DNA from: Mycolicibacterium sp. S2-37 | GTDB lineage: Bacteria > Actinomycetota > Actinomycetes > Mycobacteriales > Mycobacteriaceae | Reading direction: 5' to 3' | Assembly (NCBI RefSeq): GCF_017352375.1 | Contig: NZ_JAFEVR010000015.1 | Span: 186,001 to 250,000 of the forward strand | DNA length: 64,000 bases | Shown: positions 9,921 to 18,437 of the stretch, in pieces | How positions within the stretch are numbered: the stretch's first letter is position 1 | Layout of the letters: every line of letters begins with the position of its first letter | Made by a program: the position numbers and the translations under genes | Notes under the pieces: model-generated | The model's database searches: none | Seen by the model: only the letters and a program-made list of their open reading frames with translations | Told to the model about the DNA's origin: nothing

Positions 9921-11228
9921 CTAGCTCTGCGGGGTCGCGTTCTGCTGGTCGATGTCCTGGGAGCAGTCCTGCGCCGACTGGTGGGTCTGCTCCATGCAGA
10001 CCCGCACGTTGGCCTCTCTGGGGTCCATTCCGGTGGGCACGGAGGGACTGTCGAACTGTCCCTCGTACTTCGACCAGATCATCTTGTTCGTGTCGGTCAG
10101 CTCGGCGCAGTACGCCTGCGCTCCGGTCTCGGTGACCCCCGCGGCGCCCATCGTCGAGCAGTTCGCACCGATCACCACCACGGGAACCGAGGGCGCGGTC
10201 GGCGCGGCCGCCCTGTCGCTGTCGCGGCCCATCAGCCAGGCGGCCGCCGCGGCCGCGCCGATCGCCACCACGGCCAACACGCCGGCACCGACCAGCCAGC
10301 CCCGGTGCGCCCCGCGCGGCGTCGCCAGCTGCGGCTGCCGGGGTGGGGATGCGGCTTTCGCCGAGACCGTCGGACCCGTCGCATCCTCCGTCCCGATGTG
10401 GTGATGGAGTGCGTGGGCGAAGTCGATGCAGTGTTCGAACCGCTGGTCCGGCGATTTCGCCAGCGCCCGCTCGAACACCGGTCCGAGCCCCGACAGCTCG
10501 GGCCGCACGATGCCGATCGGCGGCGGGTCGGCCGTCAGGTGTGAGCTGATCACCACCGCGGCATTGGAATGCTGGAACAGCGGACGGCCCGTCAGCAGCT
10601 GGTAGGCCGTCGCGGCCAGCGCGTACTGGTCGGCCCGGCCGTCCAGCGGCTGGCCCAGCAACTGCTCCGGCGCGGCGTACGCCACGGTCCCGACCGTCAT
10701 GTTCGTGCCGGTAAGAGCGCCGGTGTCGTCGGCCCGTCGCGCGATACCGAAGTCGGCCAGCAGCACGCGCTCATGCGGCGAACCGGGGTCGGCGATGAGG
10801 ATGTTGGCCGGTTTGACGTCGCGGTGGAACAGCCCGCGCTGGTGGGCGTAGTCCAGCGCCCCGGCGACCGCGGTGATGATGCGCAGCACGTCGGCGGCCG
10901 GCATGCCGTTCGGATACCGCTCGGCGAGCAATCGTGCCGCGTCGGTGCCCTCGACGAAGTCCATCGAGATCCACAGCCGGCCCTCGTGGTCGCCGCGGTC
11001 GTGCACCGCGACGATGTGCGGATGCCACAGCGTGGCGGCGATCTCGGCCTCCCGCAGGAACCGCTGCCGGTACTCGTCGTCGGTGCTCACCGCCGTCGAC
11101 AACACCTTGAGCGCATCCCTGCGGGGCAGCCGGGGATGCTGCGCGAGATAGACCTCACCCATGCCGCCCGCGCCCAGCGACCGCACGACGGTGTAGCCGG
11201 CGATCACCTCGCCTTCTGTGAGTGGCAT
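9921..11228 (-). CDS. Transmembrane Ser/Thr protein kinase (PknF/PknH-like)
   Basis: This 435-residue eukaryotic-type kinase has a glycine-rich loop (GAGGMGEVY, about residues 19-27), the ALKVL lysine, the catalytic loop HRDVKPANIL, DFG, and an activation loop with several Thr before APE. A membrane helix follows at about residues 309-332, then an extracytoplasmic tail of about 100 residues with four cysteines that could form two disulfides. The tail is far shorter than a PASTA region and shorter than the PknH sensor. ATG 11228 is chosen because TAGGAT lies 6 nt upstream. In M. tuberculosis this position holds other genes, and PknH controls embCAB through EmbR. Convergence on embB with a 3-bp gap invites a cell-wall role, but the substrate is unknown. 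Confidence 0.9.
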   Translation of the reverse strand: MPLTEGEVIAGYTVVRSLGAGGMGEVYLAQHPRLPRRDALKVLSTAVSTDDEYRQRFLREAEIAATLWHPHIVAVHDRGDHEGRLWISMDFVEGTDAARLLAERYPNGMPAADVLRIITAVAGALDYAHQRGLFHRDVKPANILIADPGSPHERVLLADFGIARRADDTGALTGTNMTVGTVAYAAPEQLLGQPLDGRADQYALAATAYQLLTGRPLFQHSNAAVVISSHLTADPPPIGIVRPELSGLGPVFERALAKSPDQRFEHCIDFAHALHHHIGTEDATGPTVSAKAASPPRQPQLATPRGAHRGWLVGAGVLAVVAIGAAAAAAWLMGRDSDRAAAPTAPSVPVVVIGANCSTMGAAGVTETGAQAYCAELTDTNKMIWSKYEGQFDSPSVPTGMDPREANVRVCMEQTHQSAQDCSQDIDQQNATPQS

Positions 11229-11234
11229 CACCAG

Positions 11235-11240
11235 ATCCTA
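11235..11240 (-). promoter_or_regulatory. Candidate -10 for the kinase gene
   Basis: On the minus strand TAGGAT lies 6 nt before ATG 11228; a transcript starting there would be leaderless. Confidence 0.4.
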
Positions 11241-11251
11241 ATGGCCACTTC

Positions 11252-11279
11252 GCCGAAGGCTCCCCGCGTGGGGTTCGGC
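11252..11279 (-). terminator. Hairpin after accD4
   Basis: Arms GCCGAA (11252-11257) and TTCGGC (11274-11279) enclose CCCC-gcgt-GGGG with a 4-nt bulge. It sits just downstream of the accD4 stop on the minus strand. There is no U-tract, as is usual in mycobacteria, so termination is an inference. Confidence 0.4.
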
Positions 11280-11283
11280 CGAC

Positions 11284-12870
11284 TCAGATCGGCGTCAGAC
11301 CGTGTTTGCGCTGTACCCGCTGGATCTGCTTGTCCCGCAGCAGGCGCATGGACTTACGCAGCAGCAGCCGGGTCTCGTGCGGTTCGATGACCGCGTCGAT
11401 GAAGCCGCGTTCGGCGGCGATCCACGGCGTTGCCATGTTGAGGTTGTAGCCCTCGATGAAGTCGGCGCGGATCTTCTGCACCTCGGGTGCGGTGGGATCC
11501 GGGAACCGCTTCACCAGCAGCTGCGCCGCTCCCTCGGCGCCGATCACCGCGATGCGTGCGGTCGGCCAGGCGAAGTTCAGGTCCGCCGAGAGCTGCTTGG
11601 ACCCCATCACCGCGTACGCGCCGCCGTAGGACTTGCGGATGGTGATGGTCACCTTCGGCACGTCGGCCTCGACGACGGCGTTGAGGAACCGCCCGCCGCG
11701 CTTGATGATGCCGCCCTTCTCCTGTTCGACGCCCGGCATGAAGCCCGGAGTGTCGACGACGAAGACCAGCGGCAGGTTGTAGGAGTCACAGAACCGGATG
11801 AACCGGGCGGCCTTGTCGGACGCCTCGTTGTCGATCGAACCCGACAGGTACATCGGCTGGTTGGCGACCACGCCCACCGAGCGGCCGTCGACCCGCGCGA
11901 AGGCGGTGATGATGGCCTGACCCTGGTTGGCCGCGACGTCGAACACGTCGCCGTCGTCGAAGATCCGCAGCAGGATCTCGTGCATGTCGTAGGCCATGTT
12001 GTCGGCGTCCGGCACGATCGTGTCGAGCTCGAGATCATGCGGCGTGATCTCGGGCTCCAGGCCGGGGTTCACCACCGGCGCGTCGTCGAAGGTGTTGGCA
12101 GGCAGGAACGCCAGATAGTCGCGGACGTACTGGAACGCCTCGGCCTCGTCGTTGACGACCTGGTGGATGTTGCCGTAGCGGGCCTGCGCGTCGGCGCCGC
12201 CCAGTTCGTCGAGCGACACGTCCTCACCGGTGACGTCTTTGATCACGTCGGGGCCGGTGACGAACATGTAGCCCTGGTCGCGCACCGCGACCACCAGATC
12301 GGTCTGGATCGGCGAATACACCGCGCCGCCCGCGCACTTGCCGAGGATGATCGAGATCTCCGGCACCAGTCCGCGCAGCAGTTCGTGGCGGCGGCCCAGT
12401 TCGGCGTACCAGGCCAGCGACGTCACCGCGTCCTGGATACGGGCGCCCGCGGAGTCGTTGATACCGATGATCGGGCAGCCGACCATGGCCACCCATTCCA
12501 TCAGCTTGGCGACCTTGCGGCCGAACATCTCGCCGACCGAGCCCTGGAACACGGTCTGGTCGTGGCTGAACACCCCGACCGGGCGGCCGTTGATGGTGCC
12601 GTGTCCGGTGACGACACCGTCGCCGTACAACGCGTTCGGATCGCCGGGCGTCTTGGCCAGGGCGCCGATCTCGAGGAAGCTGCCCGGATCGAGCAGCGAG
12701 TGGATGCGGGCACGCGCGCTGGGCAACCCCTTGCGGTCGCGTCGCGCCTTGGCCTTCTCGTCGCCGGGATCCTTGGCCAGCTCGAGCTTCTCGCGCAGCT
12801 CGGCGAGCTTCTCGGCGGTGGTCTGCTGGTGGGTGGGGGACAACGCAGCGGATGGTGCTTCCGTGCTCAC
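11284..12870 (-). CDS. accD4: AccD4 acyl-CoA carboxylase beta (carboxyltransferase) subunit
   Basis: AccD4 is the carboxyltransferase subunit of the long-chain acyl-CoA carboxylase (with AccA3 and AccD5/AccE) that makes the carboxylated C24-C26 acyl-CoA condensed by Pks13. The 528 residues show the two-lobed carboxyltransferase fold: an N-terminal lobe with GVVTGHGTINGR and the oxyanion-hole stretch GARIQDAV, and a C-terminal lobe with FVVDTPGFMPGVEQE and KSYGGAYAVM. The GTG start overlaps the pks13 TGA (12867-12870), so the two are translationally coupled. The order fadD32-pks13-accD4 is the conserved mycolate-condensation cluster of Corynebacteriales. Confidence 0.96.
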   Translation of the reverse strand: MSTEAPSAALSPTHQQTTAEKLAELREKLELAKDPGDEKAKARRDRKGLPSARARIHSLLDPGSFLEIGALAKTPGDPNALYGDGVVTGHGTINGRPVGVFSHDQTVFQGSVGEMFGRKVAKLMEWVAMVGCPIIGINDSAGARIQDAVTSLAWYAELGRRHELLRGLVPEISIILGKCAGGAVYSPIQTDLVVAVRDQGYMFVTGPDVIKDVTGEDVSLDELGGADAQARYGNIHQVVNDEAEAFQYVRDYLAFLPANTFDDAPVVNPGLEPEITPHDLELDTIVPDADNMAYDMHEILLRIFDDGDVFDVAANQGQAIITAFARVDGRSVGVVANQPMYLSGSIDNEASDKAARFIRFCDSYNLPLVFVVDTPGFMPGVEQEKGGIIKRGGRFLNAVVEADVPKVTITIRKSYGGAYAVMGSKQLSADLNFAWPTARIAVIGAEGAAQLLVKRFPDPTAPEVQKIRADFIEGYNLNMATPWIAAERGFIDAVIEPHETRLLLRKSMRLLRDKQIQRVQRKHGLTPI

Positions 12871-15800
12871 TTGGCCTCGCTCTCGATCCGGTTGATCGCC
12901 TCGCTCATGTGTGCGCCCACCTTGGCAATGTACGGCTCGTCGATCGCCTGGATGTGCTCACCCCCGATCGGGACGATCTCCAGATCGGTGACGAACTCGC
13001 CCCAGCCGCCGTCGGGCTTGCGGGTGGCGTATGCGGGCTCGAAATAGATCGCGTCGTCGTGGTAGCGGTCGGCCATGTACAGCGTGACGTGCCCGTCGTA
13101 CGGCTTGATCTCGGCGAGGTCGATGGCCCGCTGGTCCAGATACGAGGTGCGCTGGTGCTCGATGATGCCGCCCGGGATCTGCACCCCGCTCTGGCTGACG
13201 ACGTCGAGGACGAACCGGACCTGGCCCTCGTCGTCGAGCTTCTCGAGCTCCTCGTAGGGGATCTCGGGCACCTCGACGTTGAAGGTGCGCTCGGCGAACC
13301 GGGCGTAGCGGTCCCAACGCTTGCGGGTCTCCTCCTGCGTCCGCGGGATCTCCTCACCGGGCCGCACGGCGTCGATGAGTCCGACGAACCGCACGTCCGC
13401 GCCCGCCTCGCGCAGGCCGATCGCGCACGCGTAGGCCAGCACGCCGCCCAGCGACCAGCCCGCCAGGATGAACGGCCCCTTGTGCATCTCGAGCAGCTTC
13501 GGCACGTATTCGCGGGCCCGCTCCTCGATGGAGCCCTCGACACGCTCGATGCCGTACATCGGGGTGTCCGCAGGCAGCCGCTTGAGCAGCGGCTCGTAGA
13601 CCACGGTCGACCCGCCGGCGGCATGGAACACGAACACCGGGATGCTGCGCTTACCTTTTGGCCCGTCCTGTGGAGGGCGGATCGTCCGCACGAACCCGTC
13701 GACCCTGCCGCCCTCGAGGTAGTCGCGCACCGTGGTGGCGAGCTCCTCGATGGTCGTGGCGGCCGTGACGTCCTCGGCGGTGACGGTGCCCTCGTCGACG
13801 CGTTCGGTGAGCCGCTCGGCGATCTTGGCCGCGGTGGTGGCGTCGATCTCGGGCAGCTCGTTGAAGATGCCTCCCGGCGACTTGCCGGTGACGATCGCCC
13901 ATGTCGCGAACGTGACCCGCTCGGCGGCGTCGCGCGGCGGCACGTCGGAGCCGAGCGCCTCGGTGACGGCCTCCTGGGTCAGCACCTTCGAGGCCGCGGC
14001 GACGGTGGACTGCGACGGCCCGGACGGCGTCGACGGTCCGGACGGATCGGTCGGCGGCGCCGGGATGTTGGTCAACCCGCCGGCCGGACCGGACGGATCG
14101 GTCGGCGGCGCCGGGATGTCGTCCTGGGTGGACGGTTCGGCCTGGGGATCGGGCACCGGTGTGGTCGCCGTCACCGGGTTGGCGCCGGAGAGCACGGCGG
14201 CCTGCTCGGCGGCCTGTTCGGTGGCCGTCTCGCCGAGCGGATGCCCCGCCGCGGACAGCTTCTCCTCGAGCTCGGCGACCGTGGACGCCCCGCCCATCAG
14301 CTCGGCCTGTTCGGCGGCGATCTGCTCGGCGGTCTTGCCCTTCTGCGACTCGGCCAACTGGTCGACCTCGTCACGATGCTCGATCGCGTACTGGATCAGC
14401 TGCTCGACGGCGTAGAGGTTGGCATCGCGCACCGCGGTCAGCTGGATCGGCGGCAGGTCGAAGTCGTACTCGACGCGGTTCTTGATCCGCACCGCCATCA
14501 GCGAATCCAGCCCGAGCTCGATGAGCGGCACTTCCCACGGCAGGTCCTCGGGCTCGTAGCCCATCGCGCCGCCGACGATCAGGCCAAGTCGGTCGCGCAC
14601 GGTCTCACCGGAGTCCGCCGACCACTTACCCAGTCCCGCACCGAGATTGGCTCCCGCGGTGAGGTTGTCGGACAGGATCGCCGCGTCGTCAGCCTCGGGT
14701 TCCGCCGGCACCAGCGAATCGGGTTGCGCGGCAACGACTCCGGTCGCCACCGCAGCGGGCAGGGCAACGGGCTGGCCACCGCGCGTGACGATCGCGTCGT
14801 AGACGAGGGTGAACGATTCCTCGATGCGCGCGTGCACCTGCACCGACGCCCCACCCGGATGGCGGGTCAGCGTAGTCACCAGCCGGGCACCGTCGCCGGG
14901 CACTGCACGCTGTTCGGCAGCGGTCACCGTCGCATCCGGGATCACCTGCGAGGCAGCGGCTTTCACCAGCCCAGCCAGATCCGCCGCGCCGCGCGGGGAG
15001 AACTCCCAGACGTGGCGGCCGTCCGGGGTGGCCACGTGGCTGCCCGGCATGACGCCCGAATTGTCCCCGCTGAAGCGCACGTCGAGCCAGTGCGGCTTAC
15101 GCCGGAACTTCGTCGGCGGGATGTTGGCGTAATCGAGCGCCCCGGCCAGACCGCGATGCCTGCGCGGAAACAGCGTCCGCACATCGAGATCGTGCCCGTG
15201 CACGAAGAGTTGCGCCATGGCCGCGGTCATCGAGTCGACCTCGTCCTGCTTGCGGGCCAACGTCGCGATCAGCTGTCCGTCATGGAGGCCGGCGGCAGCC
15301 GTGGTCAGCCCGACCTGCATGAGCGCCACCGGGTTCGGCGCCAGCTCCAGGAACGTGGTGTGGCCGTTGTCGACCGCGTTGCGGATGCCGTGGGTGAAGT
15401 AGACGCTGTGTCGCAGCCCCTTCTTCCAGTAGTCCACGTCGTGGATCGGCTCGTGGCCCGCGCGCAGGAACTTGCCCTCGTGCACGGTCGAGTAGTAGCC
15501 GGTCTGCAGCGGATGCGGAGTGATGCCGATCAGCTCCGCGGCCAATTCGCCGAGCAGCGGATCCATCTGCGTGGTGTGGCTGGCGCCCTTGGTCTGGAAC
15601 TTGCGGGCGAACTTGCCCTCCTGTTCCGCGCGTTCGATGATCGCGTCGACCTGCGCGGGCGGTCCGCCGATGACGGTCTGGGTGGGTGCGGCGTAGACGC
15701 ACACCTCCAGATCGGGGTAGTCGGAGAACACCGTCTTGATCTCGTCGGCGGAGTACTCGACCAGCGCCATCAGCCGGATGTACTCGCCGAACAGCATCGC

Positions 15801-18380
15801 CTCGCCCTCACCCATGAGGTGGCTGCGTGAGCAGATGGTGCGGGTGGCGTCCTCGAGTGACAGGCCGCCGGAGAAGTACGCCGCCGCGGCCTCGCCGAGC
15901 GACTGGCCGATGACCGCACCGGGCTTGGCGCCGTGGTGGCGGAGCAGCTCGCCGAGTGCCACCTGGATCGCGAAGATGACCAGCTGCACCTTCTCGATCG
16001 GGAGCTCGGTGGTCTCGTCGGTGTAGTCGACCGCATCGTCGAGGATCAGCTCGAGGATCGAGTGTCCGCGCTCGTCCTGGATGTAGGCGTCGACTTTGTT
16101 GATCCACTCGGCGAACACCTCGTTGCGCAGATACAGGCTCTTGCCCATCTTGCGGTGCTGCGCACCGAATCCGGCGAGCACCCACACCGGGCCGTTGGTG
16201 ACCGGACCGTCGGCCGAGAAGACGTTGGGGCTCTGCTTGCCCTCGGCCAGGGCGCGCAGGCCCTTGATCGCCTCGTCGTGGTCGCGGGCCAGCACCATCG
16301 CCCGCGAGCGGCCGTGGTTGCGCCGGGACAGTGACCGACCGATCGCCTCGAGTGACGACGCGCGGCCCTCTTCGCTGTCGATCCAGTCGGCCAGTTCGGC
16401 CGCGGCGGCCCGCTTGCGCGATGTCAGGAACGCCGACACTGCAAGCGGCACAAGCGGTGTGGGCGCTTCGGTGGCTTCCAGCTCCGCGCGCGCCACCTCG
16501 AGCAGGCGCTGGGCCTCGTCGGTGCGGCCGGGCAGCTCGTACTCGGGTTCGGCGGCCGCGGCCGGACGGTCCAGATCGTCCGCGTCGTCCTCGTCGATGA
16601 ACTCGCCGTACTCGTCCATCCGCACGCCGCCGACGTAGGTCGCCGGCTGGTTCGGCTCGGCGGTCACCTCGACCACCGGCTCTTCGGGTTCGGGCTCGAC
16701 GAGGTCGCCGGGCAGCACCTCGCGCAGCACCAGGTGGGCATTGGCGCCGCCGAAACCGAAGCCGGACACCCCGGCGATGGCGCGTCCGCTGTAGCGCGGC
16801 CATTCGCTGACGGTGTCGACGACCTTCAGCCGCTCGGCGTCGAAGTCGATGTAGGGGTTCGGGCCCGTGTAGTTGATCGACGGCGGCAGCTTGTCGTTCT
16901 TCAGCGACAGCGCCACCTTCGCCAGGCTGGCCGCGCCAGCGGCCGACTCCAGGTGTCCCACATTCGATTTCACCGCGCCGAGCAGTGCAGGCCGGTCGGC
17001 GGGGCGGTTGCGTCCGATCACCCGCCCGAGCGCGTCGGCCTCGATCGGGTCGCCCAGGATGGTGCCGGTGCCGTGCGCCTCGACGTAGTCGACGTCGCGC
17101 GGGTTGATGCCGGCGTCCTTGTACGCCTTGCGCAGCACCTCGGCCTGCGCATCCGGGTTCGGCGCGAGCAGGCCGTTGGAGCGGCCGTCGTGGTTGACCG
17201 CGCTGCCCGCGATCACCGCGAAGATCTCGTCGCCGTCGCGGCGGGCGTCGGAGAGCCGCTTGAGCACCAGCATGCCTGCGCCCTCGGAGCGGGCGTAGCC
17301 GTCGGCGTCCTGCGAGAACGACTTGATGCGGCCGTCGGGCGCCAGCACTCCGCCCACCTCGTCGAAGCCGATGGTCACCAGCGGGGTGATCAGCGCGTTG
17401 ACGCCGCCGACCACCGCCACGTCGGCCTCCCCGGCGCGCAGCGCCGCCACACCCTGGTGGGCGGCGACCAGTGAACTGGAGCAGGCGGTGTCGATGGCCA
17501 TCGACGGCCCGCGGAAGTCGTAGAAGTACGACACCCGGTTGGCGATGATCGAGCTGGTGGTGCCGGTGATCGCGTACGGATGCGCGACGGCCGGATCGGC
17601 CACCGACATGAAGCTGTAGTCGTTGTTCGACGCGCCGATGTACACACCGACCCGCTCGCCGCGCAGCGACGACGCCGGGATGCGGGCGTGCTCGAGTGCC
17701 TCCCACGTCAGTTCGAGCGCCATCCGCTGTTGCGGATCGATGTTGTCGGCCTCCATCTTCGACAGCGCGAAGAACTCGGCGTCGAAGCCCTTGATATCGC
17801 TCAGATAGCCGCCCCGGGTGTGCGCCTTGGCGACCCGCTCGGCGATCCGCGGTTCGGCGAGGAACTCCTCCCAGCGGCCCTCGGGCAGATCGGTGATGGC
17901 GTCCCGGCCGTCGAGCAGGGCCTGCCACATCTGGTCGGGGGTGTTCATGTCCCCCGGGAAGCGGGTGGCGATGCCGACGATCGCGATGTCGTCGACCTCG
18001 CGCTCGCGGGACCAGTCCTGATCGTCGGTGTCGTCCTCGGCGCGCTCGGGCTCGCCCTCGACGATCACCGTCGCCAGCGACTCGATGGTGGGGTGGCGGA
18101 ACGCCACCGTCGCCGTCAGCGTCACGCCGGTGAGGTCCTCGATGTCGCTGGCCATGGCGACCGCGTCGCGGGAGGACAGGCCCAGCTCGACCATCGCGGT
18201 CTGCTCGTCGATGTTCTCGGCGTTCTGACCGGTCGCGTTGGCGATCCAGTTGCGCAGCCATTCGCGCATCTCCGCGACCGTCATATCGACCCGGGCCGGT
18301 CGCAGCGGGCCGCCCGAGCCGTCCGGGTCGCCCTGGGCGATCATCTTCGGGTCCGGCGAATTCTGGGGTGTCTCAGACAT
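12867..18380 (-). CDS. pks13: Pks13 mycolic acid condensing polyketide synthase
   Basis: Pks13 performs the final Claisen condensation of meromycolate with the carboxylated alpha-chain. The 1837 residues contain, in order: an N-terminal carrier domain (LGLSSRD, phosphopantetheine Ser69); a ketosynthase (DTACSSSL, Cys300; EAHGTGT; SNVGHLE); an acyltransferase (GQSLGEA, Ser827); a second carrier domain (LGLDSLM, Ser1293); a Pro/Ser-rich linker; and a thioesterase (GWSLGG, Ser1643) that transfers the product to trehalose. The architecture is complete, with no missing catalytic residue in the motifs checked. The linker carries a duplicated IPAPPTDPSGP element. The gene is 57 bp downstream of fadD32 and overlaps accD4. 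Confidence 0.98.
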   Translation of the reverse strand: MSETPQNSPDPKMIAQGDPDGSGGPLRPARVDMTVAEMREWLRNWIANATGQNAENIDEQTAMVELGLSSRDAVAMASDIEDLTGVTLTATVAFRHPTIESLATVIVEGEPERAEDDTDDQDWSREREVDDIAIVGIATRFPGDMNTPDQMWQALLDGRDAITDLPEGRWEEFLAEPRIAERVAKAHTRGGYLSDIKGFDAEFFALSKMEADNIDPQQRMALELTWEALEHARIPASSLRGERVGVYIGASNNDYSFMSVADPAVAHPYAITGTTSSIIANRVSYFYDFRGPSMAIDTACSSSLVAAHQGVAALRAGEADVAVVGGVNALITPLVTIGFDEVGGVLAPDGRIKSFSQDADGYARSEGAGMLVLKRLSDARRDGDEIFAVIAGSAVNHDGRSNGLLAPNPDAQAEVLRKAYKDAGINPRDVDYVEAHGTGTILGDPIEADALGRVIGRNRPADRPALLGAVKSNVGHLESAAGAASLAKVALSLKNDKLPPSINYTGPNPYIDFDAERLKVVDTVSEWPRYSGRAIAGVSGFGFGGANAHLVLREVLPGDLVEPEPEEPVVEVTAEPNQPATYVGGVRMDEYGEFIDEDDADDLDRPAAAAEPEYELPGRTDEAQRLLEVARAELEATEAPTPLVPLAVSAFLTSRKRAAAAELADWIDSEEGRASSLEAIGRSLSRRNHGRSRAMVLARDHDEAIKGLRALAEGKQSPNVFSADGPVTNGPVWVLAGFGAQHRKMGKSLYLRNEVFAEWINKVDAYIQDERGHSILELILDDAVDYTDETTELPIEKVQLVIFAIQVALGELLRHHGAKPGAVIGQSLGEAAAAYFSGGLSLEDATRTICSRSHLMGEGEAMLFGEYIRLMALVEYSADEIKTVFSDYPDLEVCVYAAPTQTVIGGPPAQVDAIIERAEQEGKFARKFQTKGASHTTQMDPLLGELAAELIGITPHPLQTGYYSTVHEGKFLRAGHEPIHDVDYWKKGLRHSVYFTHGIRNAVDNGHTTFLELAPNPVALMQVGLTTAAAGLHDGQLIATLARKQDEVDSMTAAMAQLFVHGHDLDVRTLFPRRHRGLAGALDYANIPPTKFRRKPHWLDVRFSGDNSGVMPGSHVATPDGRHVWEFSPRGAADLAGLVKAAASQVIPDATVTAAEQRAVPGDGARLVTTLTRHPGGASVQVHARIEESFTLVYDAIVTRGGQPVALPAAVATGVVAAQPDSLVPAEPEADDAAILSDNLTAGANLGAGLGKWSADSGETVRDRLGLIVGGAMGYEPEDLPWEVPLIELGLDSLMAVRIKNRVEYDFDLPPIQLTAVRDANLYAVEQLIQYAIEHRDEVDQLAESQKGKTAEQIAAEQAELMGGASTVAELEEKLSAAGHPLGETATEQAAEQAAVLSGANPVTATTPVPDPQAEPSTQDDIPAPPTDPSGPAGGLTNIPAPPTDPSGPSTPSGPSQSTVAAASKVLTQEAVTEALGSDVPPRDAAERVTFATWAIVTGKSPGGIFNELPEIDATTAAKIAERLTERVDEGTVTAEDVTAATTIEELATTVRDYLEGGRVDGFVRTIRPPQDGPKGKRSIPVFVFHAAGGSTVVYEPLLKRLPADTPMYGIERVEGSIEERAREYVPKLLEMHKGPFILAGWSLGGVLAYACAIGLREAGADVRFVGLIDAVRPGEEIPRTQEETRKRWDRYARFAERTFNVEVPEIPYEELEKLDDEGQVRFVLDVVSQSGVQIPGGIIEHQRTSYLDQRAIDLAEIKPYDGHVTLYMADRYHDDAIYFEPAYATRKPDGGWGEFVTDLEIVPIGGEHIQAIDEPYIAKVGAHMSEAINRIESEAK
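14038..14119 (-). repeat. 31-bp direct repeat in the Pks13 linker
   Basis: Bases 14038-14068 and 14089-14119 are identical (31 bp, start-to-start distance 51 bp). They encode the repeated Pro-rich element between the second carrier domain and the thioesterase, a flexible linker where length change should be tolerated. Confidence 0.85.
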
Positions 18381-18437
18381 GTTCGTTCTCTTTCGCGCGC
18401 CCGCAACGGCTGGTGTGTGCCCGGCGGTAGCTCTTGA

